Position numbers and translations under genes: made by a program. The notes under the pieces were generated by a model, which worked only from the letters and a program-made list of their open reading frames with translations, did not search any database and was not told the origin of the DNA. Shown here in pieces: positions 1-8,126 of a stretch of 64,000 nt of DNA. The DNA lies in the NCBI RefSeq assembly GCF_000478885.1, contig NC_022567.1:1984001-2048000 (forward strand), in the 5' to 3' direction. How positions within the stretch are numbered: the first letter of the stretch is position 1; each line of letters starts with the position of its first letter. Source of the stretch: Adlercreutzia equolifaciens DSM 19450. GTDB lineage: Bacteria; Actinomycetota; Coriobacteriia; Coriobacteriales; Eggerthellaceae.

Positions 1-1192
1 CCGCGATGCGGTCAGCGATGCGCTGGATGGGGGCTTTGGTGCCCTGGGCGTCTTCCACGGCGCGCACGATGCGGGCCAGCGTGGAATCGGCGCCCACGCG
101 CAGGGCGCGCACGGTTACCGCACCAGTGGTGTTCTGGGTGCCGCCGGTCACCGCGTCGCCTTGGGCCTTCACCACGGGCAGCGTCTCGCCGGTCAGCATG
201 GACTCGTCCACTTCCGTGGCGCCTTCCACCACCACACCATCGACCGGCATCTTCTCGCCCGGCCGCACGAGCACCGTGTCGCCGGCCACCACCTGGGCCA
301 GCGGCACCTCGCGCTCCTCGCCGCCGCGGACCACCCGCGCCGTTGGCGGGGTGAGGTTCATGAGCGACTCGATGGCCTGGTTCGTGGCGCCCTTGGCGCG
401 GCTTTCCAGCATCTTGCCAAACAGCACGAAGGTGATGAGCATGGCACAGGTCTCGAAATAGGGCATGCCGTCGTTGATGGCGAGCGCCGCATGGCTTTCC
501 CAATCCCCCGTGATCACCGGCAAAAACGTGATCCACAGCGAGAACAGAAACGCAATGGAGGTACCGAGCGCCACGAGCACATCCATGTTCGCCGAGCCGC
601 CCTTAAGGGAGCCCCACGCGCCCTTGTAGAACCGCGCGCCGCAACCGAACTGCACCGGGGCCGTAAGCGCCAGCAGCAAGAGGTTCGCCGCGAACATGGC
701 CTGCACATGGGTGGGCTCGGGCACGAACAGCCCCGCCAGGGCCGCGCCCACCCCCATGTGCCAGCCGGGAATCATGCCGATGGCCACGATGATCACCGTG
801 AGCACGGCCGCCACGCCGAACACCTTGCGATCGCGGCGGCCCCGGGCGGCCTCGCGGGCGCGGCGCTTCTCGTCCACGAGCGGTGCGTCCTCGGGAATGA
901 TCTCGGCCGTGAAGGACAAGTTGTCGAAGACGGCGAGCATGTCGTCCACGCTGGCCTGGGCCGGGTCGAACACCACGCGCCCCGTGTTGTTGGCCAGGTT
1001 CACCGCCACATCGACGACGCCGGGCGTGGCGCGGTAGTGCTTCTCGATGTTGGCCGCGCAGTTCGCGCAGTGCATGCCGTCGATGGCCAGACGCAGGTTG
1101 GCCCAGGGCGCTTCGCCGTCGTGCTGCGGCGCCTCTTGCCGAGTCGTCTCCTGCTGTATCGTCTCCTGCTGGATTGTCTCTCGTTGGGGCAT
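1..1192 (-). CDS. copA: Copper-translocating P-type ATPase, N-terminal part (cut by window edge)
   Basis: This is the first ~397 residues of a P1B-type ATPase that would pump Cu(I) out across the membrane. The frame is open to base 1, so the CPx membrane motif, phosphorylation site and ATP-binding domain lie outside the window. Visible parts are a Gln/Thr-rich leader, one heavy-metal-associated domain with GMHCANC at about residues 39-45, several membrane segments, and the actuator domain with DESMLTGE. The ATG at 1192 follows GGAAGG. The gene lies 12 bases after csoR on the same strand, so the two are probably one copper-induced operon. The family call is firm; copper rather than another soft metal is inferred from CsoR. 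Confidence 0.88.
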   Translation of the reverse strand, partial: MPQRETIQQETIQQETTRQEAPQHDGEAPWANLRLAIDGMHCANCAANIEKHYRATPGVVDVAVNLANNTGRVVFDPAQASVDDMLAVFDNLSFTAEIIPEDAPLVDEKRRAREAARGRRDRKVFGVAAVLTVIIVAIGMIPGWHMGVGAALAGLFVPEPTHVQAMFAANLLLLALTAPVQFGCGARFYKGAWGSLKGGSANMDVLVALGTSIAFLFSLWITFLPVITGDWESHAALAINDGMPYFETCAMLITFVLFGKMLESRAKGATNQAIESLMNLTPPTARVVRGGEEREVPLAQVVAGDTVLVRPGEKMPVDGVVVEGATEVDESMLTGETLPVVKAQGDAVTGGTQNTTGAVTVRALRVGADSTLARIVRAVEDAQGTKAPIQRIADRIA

Positions 1193-1204
1193 AGCTTGCC
1201 TTCC

Positions 1205-1609
1205 TTACTTCGAGAAGCGGCTCATGAGCGCCATCACTTCGTCGATCACCTCGTCGTTGCCGGCGCGCACCTCTTCCACCACGCAGGTGCGCATATGCTC
1301 GGCCAGCACCATCTCCGACACGCGCCGCACCGCCGCCTCGGCGGCGGCCAGCTGGGTGAGCACATCCCCGCAATAGCGGTTGTCCTCGATCATGGCCTTC
1401 ACGCCGGTAAGCTGCCCGATGGCCCGGTTCAGCCGCTTCTGCATATCCGCCTGCAGCTCGGTGCTGCGCGGTGTGTTCTTGTGCCGGCAGGGGCAATCGG
1501 GCACGTGGCCCGTTCTACCTGCACCAGTCTTGGCCGCCGCCTGGGCCGCCCCGGCCTTCGGCATTGTCTGCGCCGTCCCTTCCCCGCTGCATGCTTTCTC
1601 GTTCTTCAT
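1205..1609 (-). CDS. csoR: CsoR-type copper-sensing repressor
   Basis: A 134-residue DUF156 protein of the CsoR/FrmR family, which releases its operator on binding Cu(I). Cys80, His105 and Cys109 reproduce the copper triad with the same spacing (25 and 4) as Cys36-His61-Cys65 of Mycobacterium tuberculosis CsoR. The N-terminus is about 45 residues longer than the core and carries a second Cys/His cluster (C39, C41, H43), which could be an extra metal site; that is inference. A typical operator palindrome lies upstream and copA directly downstream, so autoregulation of a csoR-copA operon is the natural reading. The Cys/His/Cys set favours copper over the nickel (RcnR) or formaldehyde (FrmR) members. 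Confidence 0.92.
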   Translation of the reverse strand: MKNEKACSGEGTAQTMPKAGAAQAAAKTGAGRTGHVPDCPCRHKNTPRSTELQADMQKRLNRAIGQLTGVKAMIEDNRYCGDVLTQLAAAEAAVRRVSEMVLAEHMRTCVVEEVRAGNDEVIDEVMALMSRFSK

Positions 1610-1656
1610 AGCATTCCTTCGCTCATAGCTCCGGCTTTCATTCTCGAAAAAAAACT

Positions 1657-1674
1657 TATACCCCTAGGGGGTAT
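1657..1674. promoter_or_regulatory. CsoR operator palindrome
   Basis: ATACCCCTAGGGGGTAT is a G/C-tract pseudo-palindrome of the TACCC-N-GGGTA kind bound by CsoR proteins. It lies 48 bases upstream of the csoR start, where binding would block the csoR-copA promoter. Confidence 0.82.
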
Positions 1675-1719
1675 TTTCGTCAAGCAGGAAAAACCGCAGT
1701 CAACGAAGACCCACGATTT

Positions 1720-1839
1720 TGCATGAGATTGACGGTTATGAGCGTCTGGAGAATCTAAGTTCACTCGAAATTGTCAATTATCGTTAATTCTAATCACTAT
1801 AGCTGCCCTTCAGACGCTCATAACCGTCAATCTCATGCA
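1720..1839. repeat. Large inverted repeat, family A copy 1
   Basis: Two perfect 29-bp arms (1720-1748 and 1811-1839) flank a 62-bp AT-richer centre. The arm contains TGCATGAGATTG and GGTTATGAGCGTCTG. A diverged copy of the same arms is at 18532-18693. The element fills the middle of the 488-bp gap between csoR and the acpP terminator, where I see no gene. It is far from any stop codon and lacks a T-run, so it is not an ordinary terminator. Confidence 0.9.
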
Positions 1840-2042
1840 GCGACAGGAGCCTTCATCGACTAAGCGAGACGAGATGAAGCGCGAAGCGGCCATTACCGAA
1901 AAGGCCGATCGGAATCGGTTCCCATAGAAGTGGAGCGCGACCGCTCTTATCGAACGGGGCTCAGACACGTTTCCTCCGGCAGAGCGGCACGAGCCCACAC
2001 GGGGCCTCTTTCGGCACAGACGCAGGGAACTAGGCAACAAAA

Positions 2043-2070
2043 GGCCCCGCAACCTGATGGCTGCGGGGCC
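2043..2070 (-). terminator. Intrinsic terminator after acpP
   Basis: Stem GGCCCCGCA/TGCGGGGCC with a 10-base loop, followed on the minus strand by TTTTGTTG, 28 bases past the acpP stop codon. Confidence 0.88.
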
Positions 2071-2097
2071 CCAGTTCTGCTGAAACGCGACGGGCGC

Positions 2098-2316
2098 TTA
2101 CAGCGAGTCGATGTAAGCAACCAGGTCGCCCACGGTGACAAGCCCCTCGGGCTCGCCGAAGTCGACCTCGCAGGCCTCCTCCAAGTCGCAGATGAGCTCG
2201 ACCATGTCCAGCGAGTCGATGCCGAGGGACTCGAAGGTCGCCTCGGTGGTGACGGTGGCGGGGTCGATGTCGAGGTTGCTCTCGAGAACGCCGGCGATGG
2301 TGTCGATAGTGGCCAT
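2098..2316 (-). CDS. acpP: Acyl carrier protein
   Basis: A 72-residue acidic protein of normal ACP length. The phosphopantetheine attachment motif GIDSLDMVE places the modified Ser at residue 35. It carries acyl chains as thioesters for fatty-acid synthesis in the cytoplasm. The gene begins 3 bases after the hpf stop codon, and its AGGAGG ribosome site lies inside the hpf end, so the two are co-transcribed and probably translationally coupled. No fab gene is adjacent, which is unusual for the main ACP, so it could be the general ACP or a specialised second copy. Confidence 0.93.
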   Translation of the reverse strand: MATIDTIAGVLESNLDIDPATVTTEATFESLGIDSLDMVELICDLEEACEVDFGEPEGLVTVGDLVAYIDSL

Positions 2317-2319
2317 GAA

Positions 2320-2904
2320 CTAATCCTCCTTTTGGGTGAGCAGACCGTAGCCGCCGTCCTCGCGGCGGTACAGGATGTGCACCAGGTTGGTGTCGCGATC
2401 AGTGTACGCGAAAAAGTCGTGACCCAGCAGATCGATCTGGATGAGCGCCTCTTCTTCGGTCATGGGCGTGAACTCCGTCTCCTTGCGGCGGATGATCTCG
2501 TCCTCGGACAGCTCGTCCATCAGACGGTCGAGATCCAGCTCGCTCTCCGGGTGGGCGTCCTCGTGGGCGTAGTCGACGATGCGCTCGGTGGCGCGAACCT
2601 TCTTGTCCAGCACGCGGGTCTTGTACTTGCGCAGCTGGCGGGCGACCTTGGCGGCAGCCACGTCGATGGCGGCGTACATGTCCTCTTCGCTTTCCTCCAC
2701 GCGCACGATGTGGCCCTTGACGCGGACGGTAACCTCGCAAATAGCCGGCAGCGGGTTGGCCGGGTTCTTCTCGGTGTAAAGAACAATTTCCGTGGAGACG
2801 GTGTCGGCGTCCACAGCCTTGATCGCGTTACCGACCTTCTCCTCAGCGTACTGACGAAGGGCGTCGGTGACGGGCATTTTGCGTCCGGACACGGTGATCG
2901 TCAT
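2320..2904 (-). CDS. hpf: Ribosome hibernation promoting factor, long form
   Basis: A 194-residue HPF/RaiA protein. The N-terminal domain (residues 1 to ~100) has the S30AE fold that sits in the 30S decoding region. After an acidic linker, the C-terminal domain (~residues 135-190) matches the long-HPF dimerisation domain that joins two ribosomes into inactive 100S particles. I start at the ATG at 2904 (MTITVSGRK), preceded by GAGGTGG. The frame stays open to 3051, but those extra residues do not resemble the family. A -10-like TATGCT sits at 3022-3017. The gene leads the hpf-acpP operon. Confidence 0.95.
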   Translation of the reverse strand: MTITVSGRKMPVTDALRQYAEEKVGNAIKAVDADTVSTEIVLYTEKNPANPLPAICEVTVRVKGHIVRVEESEEDMYAAIDVAAAKVARQLRKYKTRVLDKKVRATERIVDYAHEDAHPESELDLDRLMDELSEDEIIRRKETEFTPMTEEEALIQIDLLGHDFFAYTDRDTNLVHILYRREDGGYGLLTQKED

Positions 2905-3173
2905 GATTTCCACCTCTTTTACCTCGTTGCTTGCACAATCAGCGTGGAAGGCGCGAGCCCGCTGGGGCACCTGAGCGCACCATGCGTAAAACGCACCCTT
3001 CCAAACTGGAAAAAACAGCATAGCGCACTTTTCGCTAGATTGACCGAGCAATTTGAGGTTGCAAGAAAACGATTGCCGTCTGAGGACTGTTTTCGGAATG
3101 CAGCGCCTTTGAAGTCGAACGGTTCTCGTTTTCGTGTGAAAAAGGCTGCTACGGGGACTTTACAGATAGGGAT

Positions 3174-3206
3174 TTTCGCTGAAGCGAAAGGGAAAGCGGT
3201 TACAAT
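3174..3206 (+). promoter_or_regulatory. Probable nhaA promoter region with small hairpin
   Basis: TACAAT at 3201-3206 is a good -10 box about 70 bases before nhaA; no convincing -35 box is seen. A hairpin TTTCGCT/AGCGAAA (3174-3180, 3183-3189) lies just upstream. The rest of the 372-bp gap between hpf and nhaA shows no gene. Confidence 0.5.
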
Positions 3207-3276
3207 TAACGGATATCTGTGAAGCCGTCTTGCTCGCAGGCGGCTGAGTCGGTAAGAGAAATTGAGGATGTAAGGC

Positions 3277-4878
3277 ATGGAACCCACTGCGAAGAATCCC
3301 GATCCGCATCATATCTTCATTGATGAAGTCCAGGGGCATCAGCGTCGCTGGTTGAAAGTCATCCAATTTACGAGTTCGTCCACGAAGGCGGCGGCCATCA
3401 TGCTGGCGGCGGCTATTGTGGCCCTCGTTATCGCGAACTCGCCGTTCTTCGAGCCCTTTGAGGAGTTCTGGCACACCCATGTAGTGGTGGGCGTCGGCGG
3501 CTTTATCGGCGAGATGTCGCTGGCCCATATCATCAACGACATCTTCATGGCGGTGTTCTTCCTGCTCGTAGGGTTAGAGATCAAATACGAGATGACCGTC
3601 GGCGAGCTCACGAACATCCGCCAGGCGGCGCTGCCCATCATCGCGGCCTGCGGCGGCGTTCTGGCCCCTATCGTCATCTACTCCATCTTCAACGCCACCA
3701 ACCCTGAGACCTCCCACGGCTGGGGCGTGCCGACGGCGACCGATATCGCCTTCGCCTTGGGCATCATGGCGCTGCTCGGCAACCGCGTGCCCAACGGCGT
3801 GCGCGTGTTCCTCTCCACCTTGGCCGTGGCCGACGACATCATCGCCATTCTCGTCATTGCCATCTTCTACGGCCAGAGTCCCTCGCTCATGTGGCTTGCC
3901 ATCGCTGCGGCCATTCTCGTGGTGCTCGTACTGATGAACCGGGCGCACGTGTACGCCCTGACGCCTTACATGCTGGTGGGTTGCCTGTTGTGGTTCGCGG
4001 TGTTCATGTCCGGCGTCCATTCCACCATCGCCGGCGTGCTGCTCGCCTTCACGATCCCCACGGGGTCGCGCGTCGATCTGCAGAAGTTCATGACCTGGTC
4101 GGGCGACCGGGTTCGCGAGGCGCGCGCCGCCTATGTGGAGACCGAGCCGGTGACGCTTCAGAAGGATTACATGTTCACCGTCACCCGGCTCTCCAGTGTT
4201 GCTCGTCAGGTGGTACCCCCGGCCACGCGCTTGGAGCATATGCTGTACCCGTGGGTGTACTTTGCCGTGCTGCCCCTGTTCGCGCTGACCAACGCCGATG
4301 TGAGCTTCCTTGGCGGCGATGTTCTCGCCATGGTCTCGAGCCCGGTGTTCTTCGGCGTGTTCTTCGGATTGCTTCTGGGCAAGCCCATCGGCATCCTGCT
4401 CTTCAGCTTCTTGACGGTGAAGCTGAAGATCGCCAACCTGCCCGATCATGTTAACTGGATCCATATGCTGGGTGCCGGCATCCTGGGCGGCGTGGGCTTC
4501 ACCATGGCCATCTTCGTGGCGAACCTCGCCTTCCCCGAGGCCGTGCTCATCGCCGATGCGAAGATCGGCATTCTGTCGGCCTCGCTTCTGGCCGGCGTGA
4601 TCGGCTTCCTCTTCCTGTTCATGCAGGCGAAGGCGGCCGAGCGCCAGGGCATCTCGTACGTGTCCGCCTCGCTGGATGAGGTGGTGCGCCAAACGGCCGG
4701 GGAAGAGGCCGCCGACATGGCCGACGACGTGGTTCTCGGCTGCGGCGACGAGGATCTGGTCGACGATGTGCGCGAGGTGCTGGAAGCCGAGGGCGGCGTG
4801 GCGGAGTTCGTCGTGCACGAGATCCGCGACGAGGCCGAGGCCGAGGAAGCCGAGGACGTCACCGGTACGCGGCCCTAG
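3277..4878 (+). CDS. nhaA: Na+/H+ antiporter NhaA
   Basis: A 533-residue inner-membrane antiporter that exports sodium in exchange for protons. Family hallmarks are present: LVGLEIKYE, the unwound-helix motif PTATDIAFALG, and the paired ion-binding aspartates in VADDIIAI. NhaA proteins are usually near 390-450 residues. The excess here is mostly a C-terminal tail of about 90 residues rich in Glu and Asp (from about residue 445), which would lie in the cytoplasm and is of unknown use. The start at 3277 follows TAAGG. The gene stands alone on the plus strand with its own promoter and terminator. Confidence 0.95.
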   Translation: MEPTAKNPDPHHIFIDEVQGHQRRWLKVIQFTSSSTKAAAIMLAAAIVALVIANSPFFEPFEEFWHTHVVVGVGGFIGEMSLAHIINDIFMAVFFLLVGLEIKYEMTVGELTNIRQAALPIIAACGGVLAPIVIYSIFNATNPETSHGWGVPTATDIAFALGIMALLGNRVPNGVRVFLSTLAVADDIIAILVIAIFYGQSPSLMWLAIAAAILVVLVLMNRAHVYALTPYMLVGCLLWFAVFMSGVHSTIAGVLLAFTIPTGSRVDLQKFMTWSGDRVREARAAYVETEPVTLQKDYMFTVTRLSSVARQVVPPATRLEHMLYPWVYFAVLPLFALTNADVSFLGGDVLAMVSSPVFFGVFFGLLLGKPIGILLFSFLTVKLKIANLPDHVNWIHMLGAGILGGVGFTMAIFVANLAFPEAVLIADAKIGILSASLLAGVIGFLFLFMQAKAAERQGISYVSASLDEVVRQTAGEEAADMADDVVLGCGDEDLVDDVREVLEAEGGVAEFVVHEIRDEAEAEEAEDVTGTRP

Positions 4879-4914
4879 GGGACGCGTCGGTCCGCGGGCT
4901 TTTCGTACTTTCGG

Positions 4915-4942
4915 AGGGCGCTCTTTCGGGGGCGCCCTTTTT
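4915..4942 (+). terminator. Intrinsic terminator after nhaA
   Basis: Stem AGGGCGC/GCGCCCT followed by TTTTTC, 37 bases past the nhaA stop codon. Confidence 0.88.
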
Positions 4943-4977
4943 CATGCATCAAGTCGTTTTCGCAAACAGCAAGCTCG

Positions 4978-6291
4978 CTACAACGCGCCCATGAGATCGG
5001 CGATGGCGTAAAGGGTGCCGAAGGCGACGACGCAGCCTTCCGGGCCGGCGGCGGCGCGGGCTGCGCGCAGGGCATCGGCGGGAGCGCCGCACGTGCGCAC
5101 GGGCACGTCATCGGCCCGGCCCTCTTCCACCATAATCTCGCGCACGCAAGCCGCCAGCTCGTCGACCGCCAGGGCGCGAGGGCTTTTCGGGGCGTACACC
5201 GAGAAGCTGCGGGCCCACGGCGCCACGGCGCGCACCATGGCCGGGTAGTCCTTGTCGGCCAGCACGCCCAAAGCAAAATCGACCGAGGCGCGTCCCTCCT
5301 CCCCCAGAAGATCGGCGAGCGAGGCGGCCAGGGCCTCGGCCCCCTGGGGGTTGTGACCACCGTCCACAACGGTAAGCGGCGCGGTATCCACCACTTCGAA
5401 ACGGCCGGGCCAACGGGCGGAGGCGATGCCCGCGAAAGCGGCCTCGTCGGAGATGGCCCACCCGCGCCCGCGCAGCACGTCGACCGCCGTGAGGGCCAGC
5501 GCCGCGTTGAAGGGCTGGTAGCTGCCGAGGAGACGCGTCTCGAACCCCCTCCCCTTCCACGAGAACCGGCGCAGGGCCGCTCCCGCGAGCGGCTCCACGG
5601 ACAAGTCGCCGAAGTCGGGCACGAAAAGCTCGCAACCGCGCTCGGCGGCCACGACCTCGATGACCGCCATGGCCTCGCTCTCCTGGGGCCAGCTCACCAC
5701 GGGCGCTCCCGCCTTCACGATGCCGGCCTTCTCGCCGGCGACGGCGCCCAGGGTATCCCCGAGCAAATCGGTATGGTCGAGCCCGATGCGGCAGATCACG
5801 CTCGCCTTGGGAGTCTCGATGACGTTGGTGGCGTCCAACCGCCCCCCGAGCCCCACTTCCAGCACCACGATATCGCAGCCCACGGCGCGGAAATGCTCGA
5901 AGGCCACCGCCGCCATGAGCTCGAACTCCGTAGGATGATCCCCGCACGCCGCCTCCACGGCCGCGGCCGCCGGGCGCACCGCCGCCACGGCCCGGGCGAG
6001 CTCCTCGCCCGTGATGTTCTCGCCGTTCACGCGGATGCGCTCCTCGAAGCAGAGGATGAACGGACTCGTGAACAGGCCCACCTTGTAGCCGGCCGCCTGC
6101 AGCACCGAGGCCACATACGCGCACACCGACCCCTTCCCGTTGGTACCCGCCACGTGCATGAAGCGCAACTCGTCCTGGGGGCGCCCCAAGCGCTCCAGCA
6201 GATCCACCATGCGCGAGAGCCCCAGGCGCGAGGCCTGCCATCGCGGGGTGTTTATCCAGGCAACGGGATCGAAGTGGCGCGCATCTTCCAC
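4978..6291 (-). CDS. folC: Folylpolyglutamate / dihydrofolate synthase
   Basis: A 437-residue Mur-ligase-type enzyme that adds glutamate to folates, and in many bacteria also to dihydropteroate, using ATP. The P-loop GTNGKGS is at residues 49-55. Further family motifs are EVGLGGRLDATN, GLDHTDLLG, EKAGI and the C-terminal DGGHNPQG. The start is a GTG at 6291, chosen because GAAGGAG stands 8 bases before it; an ATG-only search would miss it. No other folate gene is adjacent. Whether it has both activities cannot be told from the sequence. Confidence 0.93.
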   Translation of the reverse strand: MEDARHFDPVAWINTPRWQASRLGLSRMVDLLERLGRPQDELRFMHVAGTNGKGSVCAYVASVLQAAGYKVGLFTSPFILCFEERIRVNGENITGEELARAVAAVRPAAAAVEAACGDHPTEFELMAAVAFEHFRAVGCDIVVLEVGLGGRLDATNVIETPKASVICRIGLDHTDLLGDTLGAVAGEKAGIVKAGAPVVSWPQESEAMAVIEVVAAERGCELFVPDFGDLSVEPLAGAALRRFSWKGRGFETRLLGSYQPFNAALALTAVDVLRGRGWAISDEAAFAGIASARWPGRFEVVDTAPLTVVDGGHNPQGAEALAASLADLLGEEGRASVDFALGVLADKDYPAMVRAVAPWARSFSVYAPKSPRALAVDELAACVREIMVEEGRADDVPVRTCGAPADALRAARAAAGPEGCVVAFGTLYAIADLMGAL

Positions 6292-6369
6292 GGCACGTTC
6301 TCCTTCAAGGACGCGGCTACCGTTTTCTTACAAACCCGGTAACCGATGGGGCATATCACGGCTCCATTC

Positions 6370-6375
6370 TATACT
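6370..6375 (+). promoter_or_regulatory. Probable -10 box of corA
   Basis: TATACT lies 42 bases before the corA ATG; GAGGAGGAG forms the ribosome site. No clear -35 box is seen. Confidence 0.5.
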
Positions 6376-6416
6376 AGGTTCCGGGCACGAGAGGCCGCGC
6401 GACGAGAGGAGGAGCC

Positions 6417-7340
6417 ATGGCAGCCATTTACGACCTGAACCGGCCGAATCCGCTGGCGACGCCCTGCGATGAGGAAAGCTGCAAGCCGCCCCTGGTCAAG
6501 ATCCTCACCTCCCACGAGTTCAGCCAGCTCACGCATATCGCCCCGGAGGCGCGGGCAGAGCTGGCGGCGCTCGAGCTGGCGGCGGCCAACTTCGTCGAGC
6601 TGTACCCCTCCTACATCATCGGCTCGTTTTCGGTGCCGGACAAATCCGACCCCACGGGCGATCCGGACACCATGTCGTTCTACCTGGAAGCCGACCACCT
6701 CATCCTCATCGACGACGGCGACATCGCGCAGAAGACCCTGGACAAAGTGGCCGCCACGGGCATCCTCACGAAGCCCACCACCTCGCATACCCTGTACGCC
6801 TTCATGAAGACGCTCATCGCCGACGATTTCAGCTGGTTCTCCTCCATGGAAGACGCCATGGAAAGCCTCGAGGACGCCATGATCGGCCACCATGCCGACA
6901 TCTCGTCGCAGACCATCATGAGCTACCGGCGCGCCGCCATGCGCATGGGCTCCTACTACCAGCAGATCGGCGTCATGGCCGACCTCATCGCCGACAACGA
7001 GAACAAGGTCATGAGCCGCGAGGAAGCCCGCACCTTCGGGCACATCACCACCCACGCGAATCACCTGTCCGACCGCGCCGACATGCTGCGCGAGTACAGC
7101 CTGCAGCTTTACGAGCTGCATCAGACGCAGATCGACTTGAAGCAGAACTCCACCATGCAGATTCTCACCATCGTCACGGTGATGTTCGCGCCGCTCACGC
7201 TCGTCACCGGCTGGTTCGGCATGAACCTCACCGTGCTGCCGGGACTCGATTGGCCTTATATGGCGGCCACGATCATCACCCTGGCCCTGGTCATGATCGT
7301 GGTGATGGTGCTGTTCTTCAAGCGGAAGAGATGGCTTTAA
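6417..7340 (+). CDS. corA: CorA-family magnesium/divalent-cation channel
   Basis: A 307-residue CorA-type protein: a long soluble, helix-rich N-terminal domain followed by two membrane helices at the C-terminus. The selectivity motif GMN occurs in GWFGMNL near residue 268, at the end of the first helix. The acidic loop after it reads LPGLDWP rather than the usual MPEL. The protein ends with basic residues (KRKRW), as expected for a cytoplasmic C-terminus. It would take up Mg2+ as a pentamer. Its stop codon overlaps that of the converging uracil-DNA glycosylase gene. Confidence 0.93.
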   Translation: MAAIYDLNRPNPLATPCDEESCKPPLVKILTSHEFSQLTHIAPEARAELAALELAAANFVELYPSYIIGSFSVPDKSDPTGDPDTMSFYLEADHLILIDDGDIAQKTLDKVAATGILTKPTTSHTLYAFMKTLIADDFSWFSSMEDAMESLEDAMIGHHADISSQTIMSYRRAAMRMGSYYQQIGVMADLIADNENKVMSREEARTFGHITTHANHLSDRADMLREYSLQLYELHQTQIDLKQNSTMQILTIVTVMFAPLTLVTGWFGMNLTVLPGLDWPYMAATIITLALVMIVVMVLFFKRKRWL

Positions 7341-7903
7341 ACCTCGCCGCGCAGCAGCTCGCCTAAGGTGGCGAAGTCGTTTTCCAAGGCCTCGCGCTTC
7401 TTGCTGTCGTAGAGCGCGGCCGCGGGGTGGAAGATGGGGAACACCTTGAAGCGCCCCGCCCGCTGCAGCGTGCCGTGCAGGCGCGTGATGCCCACATCGG
7501 TTTTCAGGATGAACTTCGTGGAGAAGTTGCCCAGCGTGACGATGTACTCCGGGTTGATGGTGCGCGTCTGCTCGCGCAGAAACGGCGTGCAGGCCTGAAT
7601 TTCCTCGGGACGCGGATCGCGGTTGGAAGGGGGACGGCACTTCAGCACGTTGGCGATGTAGACGTCCTCGCGGGACAGCCCGGCGATGGCCAGAAGTTCG
7701 TTGAGGTACTTGCCGGCGGCGCCCACGAAAGGCTCGCCCTGCAAATCCTCGTTCTTGCCCGGGGCCTCGCCGACGATGAGCACCCGGGCCTCGGGATTGC
7801 CCACGCCGAACACCGTCTGCGTGCGGCCATCGCACAAGGGGCAGCGGCGGCAGGCGGCCACTTGGGCTTGCAGGTCTTCTAGCGGAATGTGGGGGTGCTC
7901 CAT
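7337..7903 (-). CDS. Uracil-DNA glycosylase, family 4 type
   Basis: A 188-residue uracil-DNA glycosylase with an iron-sulphur cluster. Four cysteines fit the family 4 pattern: CRRCPLC near the N-terminus, then Cys in NVLKCRPP and QACTPF. The catalytic motif is GEAPGKNEDLQGEPFVG, and the second DNA-contact motif is HPAA. It removes uracil from DNA to begin base-excision repair. I chose the ATG at 7903, which has AAGGA upstream. The frame is open for another 65 codons, but those run through a large inverted repeat and do not resemble the family. The gene probably follows alr on the same strand. Confidence 0.93.
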   Translation of the reverse strand: MEHPHIPLEDLQAQVAACRRCPLCDGRTQTVFGVGNPEARVLIVGEAPGKNEDLQGEPFVGAAGKYLNELLAIAGLSREDVYIANVLKCRPPSNRDPRPEEIQACTPFLREQTRTINPEYIVTLGNFSTKFILKTDVGITRLHGTLQRAGRFKVFPIFHPAAALYDSKKREALENDFATLGELLRGEV

Positions 7904-7947
7904 CGGGCGTCCTTCTTTCTTGAATTCCTTTTTGGGACTCACCTCGG

Positions 7948-8067
7948 GCGAGCGCCGGGAGGGGGTGCCGTGCTCAAACAGCATTCTATGGCATTTCCCG
8001 CCGAGAGTCGCGGCATTTTCGTATGCCATAGAATGAACTGCGCGCGGCACCCCCTCCCGGCGCTCGC
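7948..8067. repeat. Nested large inverted repeat between alr and the glycosylase gene
   Basis: Outer arms 7948-7970 and 8045-8067 match perfectly over 23 bp (GCGAGCGCCGGGAGGGG...). Inner arms CATTCTATGGCAT (7982-7994) and ATGCCATAGAATG (8023-8035) match perfectly over 13 bp. The centre holds a short direct repeat GCATTTCCCGCCG / GCATTTTCG. The element occupies most of the intergenic space upstream of the uracil-DNA glycosylase, so it would be in the transcript leader if the gene is read through from alr. Confidence 0.92.
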
Positions 8068-8126
8068 TGCGCATTGCTGTTTTTTCAACCTGCTGCACAG
8101 ACTTGGTACTCGCTGCGCATCGCCTT

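Noticed and set aside
161..1726. A 521-codon open frame on the plus strand opposite copA and csoR
   Set aside because: Its translation is low-complexity His/Arg/Gly/Ala with no family resemblance, while the minus-strand frame has clear CopA and CsoR motifs. GC-rich DNA opens long antisense frames. The same holds for 12138-13898, 18792-20162, 39001-40761 and 44528-46243.
2905..3051. An N-terminal extension of the hibernation factor
   Set aside because: The additional residues are not related to HPF, and a ribosome site stands right before the ATG at 2904.
7904..8098. A longer start for the uracil-DNA glycosylase
   Set aside because: The extra 65 codons run through the inverted repeat and have no similarity to the family; the ATG at 7903 has a ribosome site.
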